Shown: in pieces, positions 18,701 to 26,630 of the stretch
Position numbering within the stretch: the first letter of the stretch is position 1
How the letters are laid out: each line of letters opens with the position of its first letter
Notes under the pieces: generated by a model
What the model saw: only the letters and a program-made list of their open reading frames with translations
Databases searched by the model: none
What the model was told of the DNA's origin: nothing
Assembly (NCBI GenBank): GCA_964541895.1
Contig: CAZISM010000033.1
Location: 1 to 46,735 of the forward strand
DNA length: 46,735 nucleotides
Source of the DNA: CAZISM01 sp964541895
Lineage (GTDB): Bacteria > Zhuqueibacterota > Zhuqueibacteria > Residuimicrobiales > Residuimicrobiaceae
Reading direction: 5' to 3'
Program-made: the position numbers and the translations under genes

Positions 18701-18787
18701 GCCGGGGGTATTGAACAGCATGATGGAAAACAGAAGGATACGGAATATGGAACGTCGGACGTAGAGAGCGGATTTGCACAAGATCAT
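15737..18787 (-). CDS. Secreted GH92 alpha-mannosidase with chitobiase-C-like and PA14 domains
   Basis: 1016 residues with a hydrophobic signal (cut near NTPGWA). Family signatures are VDYVDPMIGT (36-45), FPGATLPFGMVELSPD (53-68), GFGHLHSYGFGGG, and CPGDEDEGQMGAWYV near residues 650-665, which carries the acidic residues used by GH92. Residues ~785-870 resemble the chitobiase/hexosaminidase C-terminal domain (EIRYTLDD). Residues ~875-1015 form a PA14 domain (KSNDGSRLYVHDRMVVNNDG). GH92 enzymes are Ca-dependent inverting exo-alpha-mannosidases acting on N-glycans or mannans. The ATG at 18787 follows GGGAA at good spacing. The extra C-terminal domains probably bind carbohydrate or surface polymers. 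Confidence 0.95.
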   Translation of the reverse strand: MILCKSALYVRRSIFRILLFSIMLFNTPGWAGQEPVDYVDPMIGTSKARWMHFPGATLPFGMVELSPDNVEKTDLDAGYEYTMNTIAGFGHLHSYGFGGGLMMPIVGDLQTQPGTEADPDAGYRSRFRHSTEVAKAGYYAVTLDDYHIRAEMTATMRCGLQRYTFPAAEKAYLLFDLNTPEGSIVRIVRVHLRRINDREIEGTLVRDDHNWNQYRLNFVMQVNKPFAALGGWNGRTIEEDVQEWSGEENADVGVFLRFATRAGESLLVRTGFSLVSIAQARLNLETEMAPFGWDFAAVRSNARRVWNDLLSLIKVEGGREQDRIKFYTNLYRAYCGKSVWSDVNGQWLDMCENLHLPDGAPAPMYGGDVVWGTHWNLNQLWALVTPDIMNEWIAGMQKLSDAGGWFPKGPSGLEYSGIMTGVPQIPFVVGAFQKGIRNYDVNRVYAALLKLVTVPGFKHECSGLVGNPLLQPYLEYGYIPSEFGPVSVTLEAAYQDWCLSQMAAALGYEQDHQTYLLRSQSYKNIYDADVGYMRPKYAGGPWLQQFDPVEKAVGYDDNFGEKKYYVEGNAWQYTWFVPHDLAGLIDLLGEAEFNDRLQYGFEHSGPILVSEYVNQANQPNMQASWLFNYSGKPWLTQYWTREILDRYYGLEPVGGCPGDEDEGQMGAWYVMAGIGLFEMDGGASQNPIYEIASPLFDRITIQLDQRYYSGKSFCIETRNNSSRNRYIQSATLDGKPLTRPWFYHRELVDGGTLILHMGDKPNYHWGSRKQDRPQQEAAAPVMTAPYVKSTEKYFLQETEIRLACDTPGAEIRYTLDDAEAIASARIYTAPFKVDRTVPLRMQAFKQGCAPSLEVKTVLHKAELLKPAQVETLVQGLRYVYYTGTFEGDIGEVAGITKLARADSGIAPAFEITVASQPEYYGLIFSGYVEVPGDGIYTFSTKSNDGSRLYVHDRMVVNNDGMHWPKEEYGSIALAKGVHPLRLEFFQAGGGSFLAVFWQGPDLEKQELTGDRLFADN

Positions 18788-18930
18788 CGAATGTTCCCGT
18801 TAAGGTTAATGACAGCAGGCCTCTGTTTGCAGTGGCAAGCTACGGTTTTGCCGGCCTGCAGCAACCGGGCGAGGGCGTTCGGATCCTGCGCAGCAAAGAG
18901 GACCATTAATACGATCAGACGTAACAGCAT
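18784..18930 (-). CDS. Possible 48-aa leader ORF coupled to the GH92 gene (doubtful)
   Basis: An ATG at 18930 opens a 48-codon frame whose TGA overlaps the GH92 ATG (ATGA), the arrangement seen in translational coupling. The product begins with a hydrophobic stretch (MLLRLIVLMVLFAAQ) and contains a CHC motif. No ribosome-binding site stands at proper distance (AAGGA is ~17 bases away), and no family is recognised. It may be chance or the remnant of a longer gene. It occupies most of the 180-bp gap between the GH42-like and GH92 genes. Confidence 0.18.
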   Translation of the reverse strand: MLLRLIVLMVLFAAQDPNALARLLQAGKTVACHCKQRPAVINLNGNIR

Positions 18931-18967
18931 TTTTTCAGCATAGACAATCCTTTACCTCGTCACTCTG

Positions 18968-21900
18968 TCAGCGCACGGTAAGGGCGGTGGTCGCCGATCG
19001 ATTGGTGTACAAATCAACGGCCTTTACATTCCAGGCGCCTTTCATATCATTGAAGGCAAACGGCACCACCACATCGATGGGCTGATCAGCCACCATTTTT
19101 ACGCAGCGGAACCAGTTGCACCTTTCGCCGTTCGGAGAATAGAGATGGATCCGCACGGCGCGTTGTCCTTTCGCCTGCGGAACCTGCACCACCAGCCGGG
19201 CGATGTTGCCGGCTGTGACGCTTTTTTGCCGTGCCTGCAAGGTCACGCCTTCCTCCGCTCCTGAGAGCGCGGCGAAAAAAGCGGCGCGGTTGGATTTCAG
19301 GTCAGTGACAAAGGATCTGACCTCCCCCAAACACTCGGCCGCTTTAAGATCGTATATCCGGCGGGGTTGATCCAGCATCACCTGAACAGGGCCGTTGTGC
19401 GCGCCGAGCAGCGCCAACACCTCTTCCTGGCCGTTGCGCCAGCGGGTGACCTCTACATCCGGCGCCTCACCGGCACCGGCGGCGGCCAGGGTGATGCGGG
19501 GGCGCACACCGGCCAGCCGCAGCAGATTTTTGAACAGAGCCTCTGCCGGCGCGAATTGCAGGGAAAAATTCAACAGAATCGCCCGGCCTTTGCCGAATGG
19601 ATTGACGACGCATGCCGGTGTGCCCACTGCCCAGAAATGGTGATAATAGCTCATACCCAGAGCTTGGGCGCCCTGGAGTTGCACTGAGGGATCCACCACC
19701 ATTTGCGGATAAATATCTTTGCCGTGCCAATTGCCCCACTGCATGTTCAGCGTATGATTGTCGAGTTCGCCATTAATCCGAACGCGATCAATGAGTGTAG
19801 CATTACTCCTGCCCTGATGGCTGATGCCGAACACGTCATCCAGCACACCGGCAGGCAGAGGTTTGCCATGGCCATCATAAACGCCGGGCCGCAGATCGGC
19901 GATGACTGTGCCGCCGTCACGGACAAAGGCGCGAATAACCTCCGCCTCTTTCGGCCCGATGGCGAACGCCAGCGGCAGAATCAGGACTTTGTAACGCGAT
20001 GCGTCAAATTCATCGAGCCGCAGCATGCGGTCGGTGACATAGCGAAACTGTACGCCGGCTTTATGCAATAATTGAAACCAGAGCTGGTGATCTCTTTTTA
20101 CTTCGCCATAGGCGTTGTTGCCGTCGTAATGCGAGATATAGATCGACGGCAGCGAGTAGAGCATGGCGACACCGTCGTCCAGCATCTCGCTATGCATGAG
20201 CAGTGTGCCCAGCCCGTCGCGGATGATGCGACTGTCGTCCAGCAGGTCCTGAATCGCCGGATAGGGCGATAAGGTCTGCGACAGAAATCCGTGATACTCG
20301 CCCATGTTGTCCCAACGCCACCACTGTACGGTGTTCATGCCGTGGGTGATCTGCTGCCAGAAACTTTTCAGGATCGAGTCGTTGTCCTTGTCATACCCCA
20401 TCCAGTTGCCGTGCAGGTGTTCGGCCCTGGCTACGGAACGAATCAATTCATTGGCTGGTCCTTCGTAGGGCACGAAATAGTCCAGGTCGCGCAAAAACAG
20501 GTCGACGTCTCCGCCCTGGCGCGTTCGTGTGGGATGACGGCGGATATTAAAACAGTCGGTGCCTTCAAAGCCGGTGAGGGCTAACGGATCCAGCTTTCTA
20601 AATGCCTCTGCATACTTTTTACACAGCTGCACATAGTTGTAATCCTGGAAAGCCTGCCGATCGTACCAGCGCGCAAAATGGCCGCTTTGCAGAGAACGGA
20701 TCTCGTCGTTGATGTTGCCCAGCCTGATCTGCTCTTCGGTGACCGGGCCTTCGGTGTCGGTGCGCATCATTTCCATACGCTCAGCAAAGAAAATCCTGAA
20801 CCACTCTTTCGCATCAGCTGCAGGCAAGTCATCCACATCCGTCAGAGTGATTTCGGAAAAATGGTTGTAATAGCTATTCCACTCCCGGTTCAGCGCCGAG
20901 ATCGAGCCGTACTCTTTGGCCAGGTACGCCTGATAAGCATGCAGGCAATGCGGGCTGAGGCAGGAACCGCGAACCGCGTTCTCATCGCCCAGCGAATAGG
21001 CGAGCACGCCATGTTTGCGCGCTTCAGCGTAGGCTTTGATCACGTTGGCGATGTTTTTTTGCTGCAGGCTGTCGTCGTTATAGCAACCGCCCTTCATGAT
21101 GCCGTTCTGGTCCAGCATGCCGGTGACGGTGTGGGTTTGGGCGCAGATGCGGGTGGTATAAGGCACATAAGCCAGATCGCAGGCTGCCAGGCTGAGGGGC
21201 GGATTGCCGCCGCTGAGGATGGCGGTGGCGCCGCAGTCGGCCATGCTTTCCAGGCCATAAGGCGCCAGGTCTTCACCGGGCCAGTTCCAAATGACAAAGT
21301 TGAACTGATCGCGATGCCGTTTGGTCACGTGAAAAAAGGCATGCCGGGCGCACACCTGCTCTTCCCGATCGGCAAGCACGGCTTGTACACGCACCAGCAT
21401 GGGCAGCCACTCCTGAACCGGAAAACGGAACGGGTACAATTTGCCTTGGGCGGTGGCTTTTTGCCTGGCAAGAATCCGGTTGTGTCGATCCAGCAAACGA
21501 ATCTCTAGAGCGGCGGCGCCGGCCGGTCCGGCCAGCTCGGCATAGCCCTGCAACACGCCGCCCACTTCGGACCAGTCCGGCTGCAGGACAATTTTTTCGA
21601 TTTTTTGAACCGAGGTTACAGCAAAGCCGGAGCTGGACCAGTTTTCAATCCCTGCGGATCCTGTCAGGAACAGATCTGCGTGATACGGATCTGCCCGTAA
21701 TGCGGGCAATGGCAACGTCAACGCGCCTGACGCCGATCTCAGCGGACGTTTCAGGATAATCTGTTTTTCGCCGTCCTGGCGGCGCAGACACACCTGCAGG
21801 TTCGATTCCGGCCGGGCCCGGTCCCAGGTCACGGTTATATTTTTATTCGCCAATTCCGTACGATCCATAACCTCTGCTATCTGCACGGTGAGGCCGCTCT

Positions 21901-22597
21901 GCGGCAGGCGATCAGCCGCCCACAGCAGGGCGCGGCCATATTGCTCCATCTGATAATCGAACTCGGTCTCCCAACCGATCTCATAGGGCACCTGTCGCCG
22001 CAGCGGCACCAGCACGGTTCTGCCCTCCCCTGTCGCATAGCCGCAGGTCGATGCAGGCACGCCGGGCGGCAATGGCAGGGGCGTTGCGGCCGCACACAGC
22101 GTGGAATCGCTGCTGCCGACCAGCACCAATCCGGCGCCTTGCCGGACCAGGTCGCGCACGCGTTCCTGTACCGGCAGGGGATAATCAGCCAGTTTTGCAT
22201 AGGCGAAGAGGAAAACGTCGACAGGTTTCTGCAACAGATGCATGGCCCGTTTGCTGCCGGCATCGTCCACAGCATACCAGCGGGCATTGTAATCGCCCTG
22301 CAGCCGTTTCGACGGCGTATCAAAATAGACAGCCGCCACATCGATATCAAATCGTTGGATCAGCTCGATAATCTCTCGCGAGTGGGTGCTGCCCTGGTAG
22401 ACGCCGTAAAACGCCAACACGCGGATGCGGCCGCCGGCATACGGTTTGGCCCAGCGGGTGTGCGGCGTCACAAAATCCGTTGTCAGGCTATGTTCGACCT
22501 CCAGCTGATTCGGATCAATGTCAGCTTCAGCCGGCAGGGCCGACAGCGGAGCAAAAAATAACAACAGGATGGCAGGGAACAATCTCAAGGTCATCAT
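18968..22597 (-). CDS. Secreted GH42-like glycosidase with amidotransferase-fold domains
   Basis: 1209 residues, signal peptide MTLRLFPAILLLFFAPLSALPA. Residues ~57-230 resemble a ThuA/glutamine-amidotransferase-like fold. Residues ~430-800 form a TIM barrel resembling GH42 beta-galactosidases: LAYSLGDEN (Glu539) fits the acid/base, and Glu678 in TGFEGTD is a possible nucleophile. Residues ~868-930 (VLILPLAFAI, FVRDGGTVIADLRPG) match the beta-galactosidase trimerisation domain. GH42 enzymes release terminal galactose or arabinose. At 1209 aa it is nearly twice the usual GH42 length because of the extra N-terminal and C-terminal beta domains, so a different specificity is possible. Two ATG codons stand in tandem and the ribosome site is weak. 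A 303-bp gap precedes it. Confidence 0.84.
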   Translation of the reverse strand: MMTLRLFPAILLLFFAPLSALPAEADIDPNQLEVEHSLTTDFVTPHTRWAKPYAGGRIRVLAFYGVYQGSTHSREIIELIQRFDIDVAAVYFDTPSKRLQGDYNARWYAVDDAGSKRAMHLLQKPVDVFLFAYAKLADYPLPVQERVRDLVRQGAGLVLVGSSDSTLCAAATPLPLPPGVPASTCGYATGEGRTVLVPLRRQVPYEIGWETEFDYQMEQYGRALLWAADRLPQSGLTVQIAEVMDRTELANKNITVTWDRARPESNLQVCLRRQDGEKQIILKRPLRSASGALTLPLPALRADPYHADLFLTGSAGIENWSSSGFAVTSVQKIEKIVLQPDWSEVGGVLQGYAELAGPAGAAALEIRLLDRHNRILARQKATAQGKLYPFRFPVQEWLPMLVRVQAVLADREEQVCARHAFFHVTKRHRDQFNFVIWNWPGEDLAPYGLESMADCGATAILSGGNPPLSLAACDLAYVPYTTRICAQTHTVTGMLDQNGIMKGGCYNDDSLQQKNIANVIKAYAEARKHGVLAYSLGDENAVRGSCLSPHCLHAYQAYLAKEYGSISALNREWNSYYNHFSEITLTDVDDLPAADAKEWFRIFFAERMEMMRTDTEGPVTEEQIRLGNINDEIRSLQSGHFARWYDRQAFQDYNYVQLCKKYAEAFRKLDPLALTGFEGTDCFNIRRHPTRTRQGGDVDLFLRDLDYFVPYEGPANELIRSVARAEHLHGNWMGYDKDNDSILKSFWQQITHGMNTVQWWRWDNMGEYHGFLSQTLSPYPAIQDLLDDSRIIRDGLGTLLMHSEMLDDGVAMLYSLPSIYISHYDGNNAYGEVKRDHQLWFQLLHKAGVQFRYVTDRMLRLDEFDASRYKVLILPLAFAIGPKEAEVIRAFVRDGGTVIADLRPGVYDGHGKPLPAGVLDDVFGISHQGRSNATLIDRVRINGELDNHTLNMQWGNWHGKDIYPQMVVDPSVQLQGAQALGMSYYHHFWAVGTPACVVNPFGKGRAILLNFSLQFAPAEALFKNLLRLAGVRPRITLAAAGAGEAPDVEVTRWRNGQEEVLALLGAHNGPVQVMLDQPRRIYDLKAAECLGEVRSFVTDLKSNRAAFFAALSGAEEGVTLQARQKSVTAGNIARLVVQVPQAKGQRAVRIHLYSPNGERCNWFRCVKMVADQPIDVVVPFAFNDMKGAWNVKAVDLYTNRSATTALTVR

Positions 22598-22900
22598 CGC
22601 CAGGATCCAACGTTACATGAAAACAGCCATGACCGGTCCAACTCAAGCCGGCGTGAATAAAAGACAGGGACGGCCGCCTTGAATGCGAAAGCAATGCCGT
22701 CCCTATCCGATTACTCGGCAAAAGCATCAATCCGAGAGTGACGCTGAAAACAAATTTTTAAAACCTGAACAGCTCGATTCACCGCAAAAAAACTCATCCT
22801 GTAAAGGGCGGCCTCATTGCAGAACTTGCACGTTAAACGACTCCCTTTTGTTGAGAGAACCTTTGCCAGGCCGCAATCGCTCCATTCAGGTCACCTCAGC
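22598..22900. other. 303-bp intergenic region between T9SS-type protein and GH42-like gene
   Basis: No credible gene. It holds the hairpin at 22666-22704 and a wider inverted pair GCGGCCT/AGGCCGC just after the upstream stop. The size and hairpin suggest a transcript boundary or attenuator that splits the uptake genes from the enzyme genes. No convincing -35/-10 pair was found on the minus strand. Confidence 0.5.
22666..22704 (-). terminator. Hairpin, possible weak terminator or attenuator
   Basis: A perfect 9-bp stem, AGGGACGGC/GCCGTCCCT, encloses a 21-base loop with its own small inner stem. Read on the minus strand it is followed by GTCTTTTATT, a poor U-tract. It lies 69 bp upstream of the GH42-like start. 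It could stop transcription from the receptor genes or modulate readthrough. Confidence 0.42.
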
Positions 22901-24931
22901 CTATTTCATCAGCACCATCTTGTGGGTGAGCGTACGGCCGTCGCTCAGTTTGATACGATAATAGTAAATGCCCGAGCCGACGAACGCGCCCTGATCATCC
23001 AGGCCGTTCCAATCCACCCCATATGAACCAGCGTTCATTCTGGCATCGATGAGGGTTCTGACTTTTCTGCCCAGCACATTGTAGATGCACAGTTCAACCT
23101 GCTGATCTTTGGCCATGCTGAATTCGATATGCGTGGTCGGGTTGAACGGATTGGGATAGTTCTGGGCGAGATTGAACGATTCCACGGTGGATTTCGGATT
23201 TTTGGCCACCGAGGTCACCTTGTTGACGATCAGGCCTTTCGGGATATCGCCCTGACCCGGGGCATAGGCGTTGCCGAAATTGAGCGCCACATAATCCCAC
23301 AGGGCCTGGCTGGTGCCGTCGGAGACGCCTTTGGTATCGAAGCGGGCGCCATTGGTGCGCTGATCGCCGATATTGAACATGAACAGCTTGCTGCTGAGAT
23401 CGCGATCGGTGGGCGAATTGATGATGGCCGGAATCGGATTCTCATCGACGTAGAGTTTGCACACCGTGGTATCCGGTTTGATGTCCGAGTCCCAGGTCAC
23501 GCGATAGGTGTGCCAGACAAATTCGTTATAGGTGCCGCCGATGGATTTCAGCCAGGCATTCGGTTCCATCGTGGCGCGGTTATAGGCATAACGCCGTTCG
23601 GTGCCAAAGAACTGAATCAGGCAGGGTGAATTGGTAGGATCGCCGTAATAGCCGGTTTCCACTTTAAAATCGGTGCGGCCGAATTCGGGGATGCCCATGG
23701 TCGTCGCCCAGCCAATCCGGCCGATAAAGCCGTCCAGTTCGGTGGGGGTCGAAACTTTGGCGCGGAACAGAACGGTGCCCTTTCGCGGCGCATCGTCGCC
23801 CTGAACATAGGGACCGATCATCAGGTTGAACGGATTATAGTCGTAATCGTCCAGAACTTCCACCAGCATGTTGCCGGCGTTATCCGGATCCGCCTTGTGG
23901 GTAAAGATTTTGTTGTAATTTTTTGCTACCGACTTGGGCGCCTGATAGAGTTTGATATCGGAATTGTTAAAGCGGGTGGAATCAGAGAGGCGAACCCAGA
24001 GGTTGCTGGCGCCTTCAGCCAGATTTTTGCTGCCGTCAAACACCCACACCCAGCCTTCGTTTTTCTTGGCACCATCCACTTTAACATTCAGCGGCAATGG
24101 CGCGCCTGGAGGCAGAATCTGACCATAGGACACGGCTACCCAATCGAACCAGGCTTTAGCGCCGCCGTTCATGAGCCCATTGGCGTCGATTTTCCAGCCG
24201 TCGGTACGGTCATCGCCATAAAAGAAATCCGTGCCAGTGGCATTGGCGCGATAACTTTCTTTGTAGATGCCATTGATGACCGGTACCGGATTTTCGTTCA
24301 GGTAGCATTTGATAATAAGGCCGGAATCGGCATCGCTGACTTGTGCGGTGATGCGATAGGTGTTCCATTTGAACTTGTCGACCTGATCGTTACGCGTGGC
24401 GGCCGAGTCGGCCCAGATTCTGGCGACGCGGTACCAGGCCGGGTATTTCACATCGGCGGCCGCATCTTCATTGGTTTCGAACAGCACCTGAAAGCCGCAG
24501 CCTTTCAGATTGATGTTCCAGCCCAGAAAACGACGGCATTTGACCGCGTCGGCGGCCAGGCTGTCCGGAACCTGATCCGGTTTCGGGCAGCGGGCTCTGA
24601 ACAGGAAGGTCATCTTGTCATAGTCTTCTTGAAGAAGATTTCCCGGCATGACCGCCTGTTTCACGTCGGTGCCGATATTAAAGAGATCGATGATTTGCAG
24701 AACCTTGTTGGCGGGATCGTCCAGATCATTGGCCACGTTCACGCAATAATTGAACGCGCTGGCGTTCGTATCCGCAAAGGATACCCGCTTGCCGTTCAGC
24801 CAGACTTCATGCTGTTCGAATTCAGAGGGCAGCACATCGCCGGTGAGCAGATAATCCCAGGTTTGAGCAAACGCAGACGCCGCCGTCACAGCCAGGATGG
24901 CCGCGACGAAGAAGAAAAGATTATTTCTCAT
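22901..24931 (-). CDS. T9SS-type secreted protein with two related LamG-like halves
   Basis: 676 residues from the ATG at 24931, which has GGAGAG upstream and starts a good signal peptide (MRNNLFFFVAAILAVTAASAFA); a longer in-frame start 93 bases earlier lacks these. Residues 24-280 and 281-562 are two copies of one unit. Each contains LFRA, W-TYR, a K-Y-x-ENP-P-I stretch (CYLNENPVPVI, LYVDENPIPAI), a GD(D/Q)RT-G motif and a D-VA---G ending. The units look like concanavalin/LamG beta-sandwiches, a fold often used to bind sugars. Residues 584-676 are a T9SS type A-like sorting domain (NLAQNYPNPFNP, LCIYNVLGRKVRTL, GIYYYRIK). It is probably a surface glycan-binding protein of the locus. No catalytic motif was recognised. 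Confidence 0.85.
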   Translation of the reverse strand: MRNNLFFFVAAILAVTAASAFAQTWDYLLTGDVLPSEFEQHEVWLNGKRVSFADTNASAFNYCVNVANDLDDPANKVLQIIDLFNIGTDVKQAVMPGNLLQEDYDKMTFLFRARCPKPDQVPDSLAADAVKCRRFLGWNINLKGCGFQVLFETNEDAAADVKYPAWYRVARIWADSAATRNDQVDKFKWNTYRITAQVSDADSGLIIKCYLNENPVPVINGIYKESYRANATGTDFFYGDDRTDGWKIDANGLMNGGAKAWFDWVAVSYGQILPPGAPLPLNVKVDGAKKNEGWVWVFDGSKNLAEGASNLWVRLSDSTRFNNSDIKLYQAPKSVAKNYNKIFTHKADPDNAGNMLVEVLDDYDYNPFNLMIGPYVQGDDAPRKGTVLFRAKVSTPTELDGFIGRIGWATTMGIPEFGRTDFKVETGYYGDPTNSPCLIQFFGTERRYAYNRATMEPNAWLKSIGGTYNEFVWHTYRVTWDSDIKPDTTVCKLYVDENPIPAIINSPTDRDLSSKLFMFNIGDQRTNGARFDTKGVSDGTSQALWDYVALNFGNAYAPGQGDIPKGLIVNKVTSVAKNPKSTVESFNLAQNYPNPFNPTTHIEFSMAKDQQVELCIYNVLGRKVRTLIDARMNAGSYGVDWNGLDDQGAFVGSGIYYYRIKLSDGRTLTHKMVLMK

Positions 24932-25164
24932 GATTCTCTCCTGCAGATTGGTACGCATGACCCCCACATTTCTTTGCATTGAGTTTTCAACACAACCGAG
25001 TACGCAATAGCCGTTGCCATTCACCTCCTTTCGTTGCTACGTCAAACTGCACCATCCGGTTTGTCGATCGGCAGCGCCTCCTTTCTTTTGTTGCATGCAC
25101 ATGACCTGATGTTGGTTACAACGCATCCATGATGTTTTGGTACATGAGGTTCTCGATAACCGTT

Positions 25165-26625
25165 TCACATTTTTCTGTAATTGGCCTTGACGGAATTGGT
25201 GACCAGGGGAAACGGCGGCACGTAATCCAGGTACGGTCCTTTGCTTTTGCGCACCAGCAGCGGCAGGCTGGTGAGCTCCAGCCGCTCCAGCTCGGCATAG
25301 TCAACCGCCACGCGGCTGTCGTATTTGGCTTTGAGCGTTTCCAGGTAGGGATTGAGAAATCGCTCAAACGCCTGCGGATACTCTTTGGCAAGGTCGCCAT
25401 GAAAGCCCGCGGCCTGCAAATACTGGTCGCGATGCCGAACAAAATAAAAAGCCGTTTTCCACTCCGCCACCGTCTGTTGAACTGCGGCCAGGCGATCCAT
25501 CTTTTCATCATAGGCTATCCTGGTCAGATATCGGTCGGTGATCAATCCGGCGATGGCCCGCTGCAGCCGCCGCGGGAACACCTGGCTGGTCATTTTCGTC
25601 ATGCTGATTTCCAGCGGATGGATCGCCACTTCCCGGCGCAGATCTTCGATGGTCCAGACCTGGCCATCCAGGGTCAGCAGCGGCAGATGGCCGATCTGCT
25701 GCAACGCCGGTTCGCCGGCCTTGGCCGCCGGCAGCGAGTCAGCCATCGTCGAGGCTTTGACATAGACCGGTGCCAGGACCTGCACCAGGGCGTCCCACCC
25801 TTGCGGGGAAAAATCGATTCGCTTTCCCTTCATGACCTCCTGGGCATAGGCATAATAGTTTTTGCGGATATGGTAATCTTCCAGTCGCTTGCGGACGTTT
25901 TCTTTTTCCTGTTCCCGGTTAAGCGGAGAGAGTTCGTGTCTGGTCTGCCAACCCAGAATTTTGAAAAAGCCGTGGCCGTTCTCCACCGGCAGAGGACCGA
26001 GCAGATCGTCTTTGCGCATGGAATCGGAAAAAATCTCCTTTTGCAGGGACTCGTTGACGTGTCCCCAGCGGACCTCCCGTTTGATCGGTACGGCCAGGCC
26101 GGGATGCTTGCCGGCGATCTCGGCCAGGGGCAGGCCGGCGCGCGCCTCATCCTCGATGGCAGGCAGATCCGCCATGGCGGGCACAAAGAGCGCCTCCAGG
26201 GTGACGGTTTTTTGCGAGGCGGCATAGGCCTCCTCGACCTCCTGGTCCGAGATATTCAGCCGGGCGATGACCCTGCGCCGGATCAGCTCTTCGCGCATGG
26301 TCTGTTCACGAATGCCCTGCAGTCGCGCCTGCAGCCGTTCGTCGCCGGCGATGGCCGCATTTTTTTCCCCTTCGCGCGCATACAGCTTTTCAGCGATCAG
26401 CGAATTCAGGCAAATGCGTTTCGCCTGCATGCTGCTGTCCTGACAGTAATCAGGCCGGATGTGGAATTCCGCGCGGCGAATAAAATCCCGAACGGTGATC
26501 GTTTCACCGTCCACCATGGCCAGGACCGGTCCGGTGTCCGCCTTCTTCCTGGAACAAAACAGCACAAGGGCGGTCCCGACAAAAAGCAGGATCCAAAACA
26601 GACGAGTACATCTCACGGCCGGCAT
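25165..26625 (-). CDS. SurA/PpiC-like peptidyl-prolyl isomerase or chaperone, membrane-anchored
   Basis: 486 residues. An N-terminal hydrophobic segment ends at Cys24 (VLFCSRKK), a possible but non-canonical lipobox. An SurA-N-like region follows: VDGETITVRDFIRR, then LNSLIAEKLYAREGE and helical segments to ~150. A degenerate parvulin-like middle (~150-250, LEALFVPAMADLPAIEDEARAGLP) and a second helical part lead to the C-terminus. SurA-type proteins escort outer-membrane proteins across the periplasm. The gene starts five bases after the PorV-like stop, without a clear ribosome site, so it is probably translationally coupled. Context suggests a dedicated chaperone for the receptor and PorV-like barrels of this locus. 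After it, 24932-25164 (233 bp) shows no gene. Confidence 0.75.
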   Translation of the reverse strand: MPAVRCTRLFWILLFVGTALVLFCSRKKADTGPVLAMVDGETITVRDFIRRAEFHIRPDYCQDSSMQAKRICLNSLIAEKLYAREGEKNAAIAGDERLQARLQGIREQTMREELIRRRVIARLNISDQEVEEAYAASQKTVTLEALFVPAMADLPAIEDEARAGLPLAEIAGKHPGLAVPIKREVRWGHVNESLQKEIFSDSMRKDDLLGPLPVENGHGFFKILGWQTRHELSPLNREQEKENVRKRLEDYHIRKNYYAYAQEVMKGKRIDFSPQGWDALVQVLAPVYVKASTMADSLPAAKAGEPALQQIGHLPLLTLDGQVWTIEDLRREVAIHPLEISMTKMTSQVFPRRLQRAIAGLITDRYLTRIAYDEKMDRLAAVQQTVAEWKTAFYFVRHRDQYLQAAGFHGDLAKEYPQAFERFLNPYLETLKAKYDSRVAVDYAELERLELTSLPLLVRKSKGPYLDYVPPFPLVTNSVKANYRKM

Positions 26626-26630
26626 CCCGA

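Noticed and set aside
15773..18943. Two ~500-codon plus-strand frames (15773-17290, 17411-18943)
   Set aside because: Both lie antisense to the clear GH92 gene and look like His/Ile-rich translations of its complement; no ribosome sites or family motifs.
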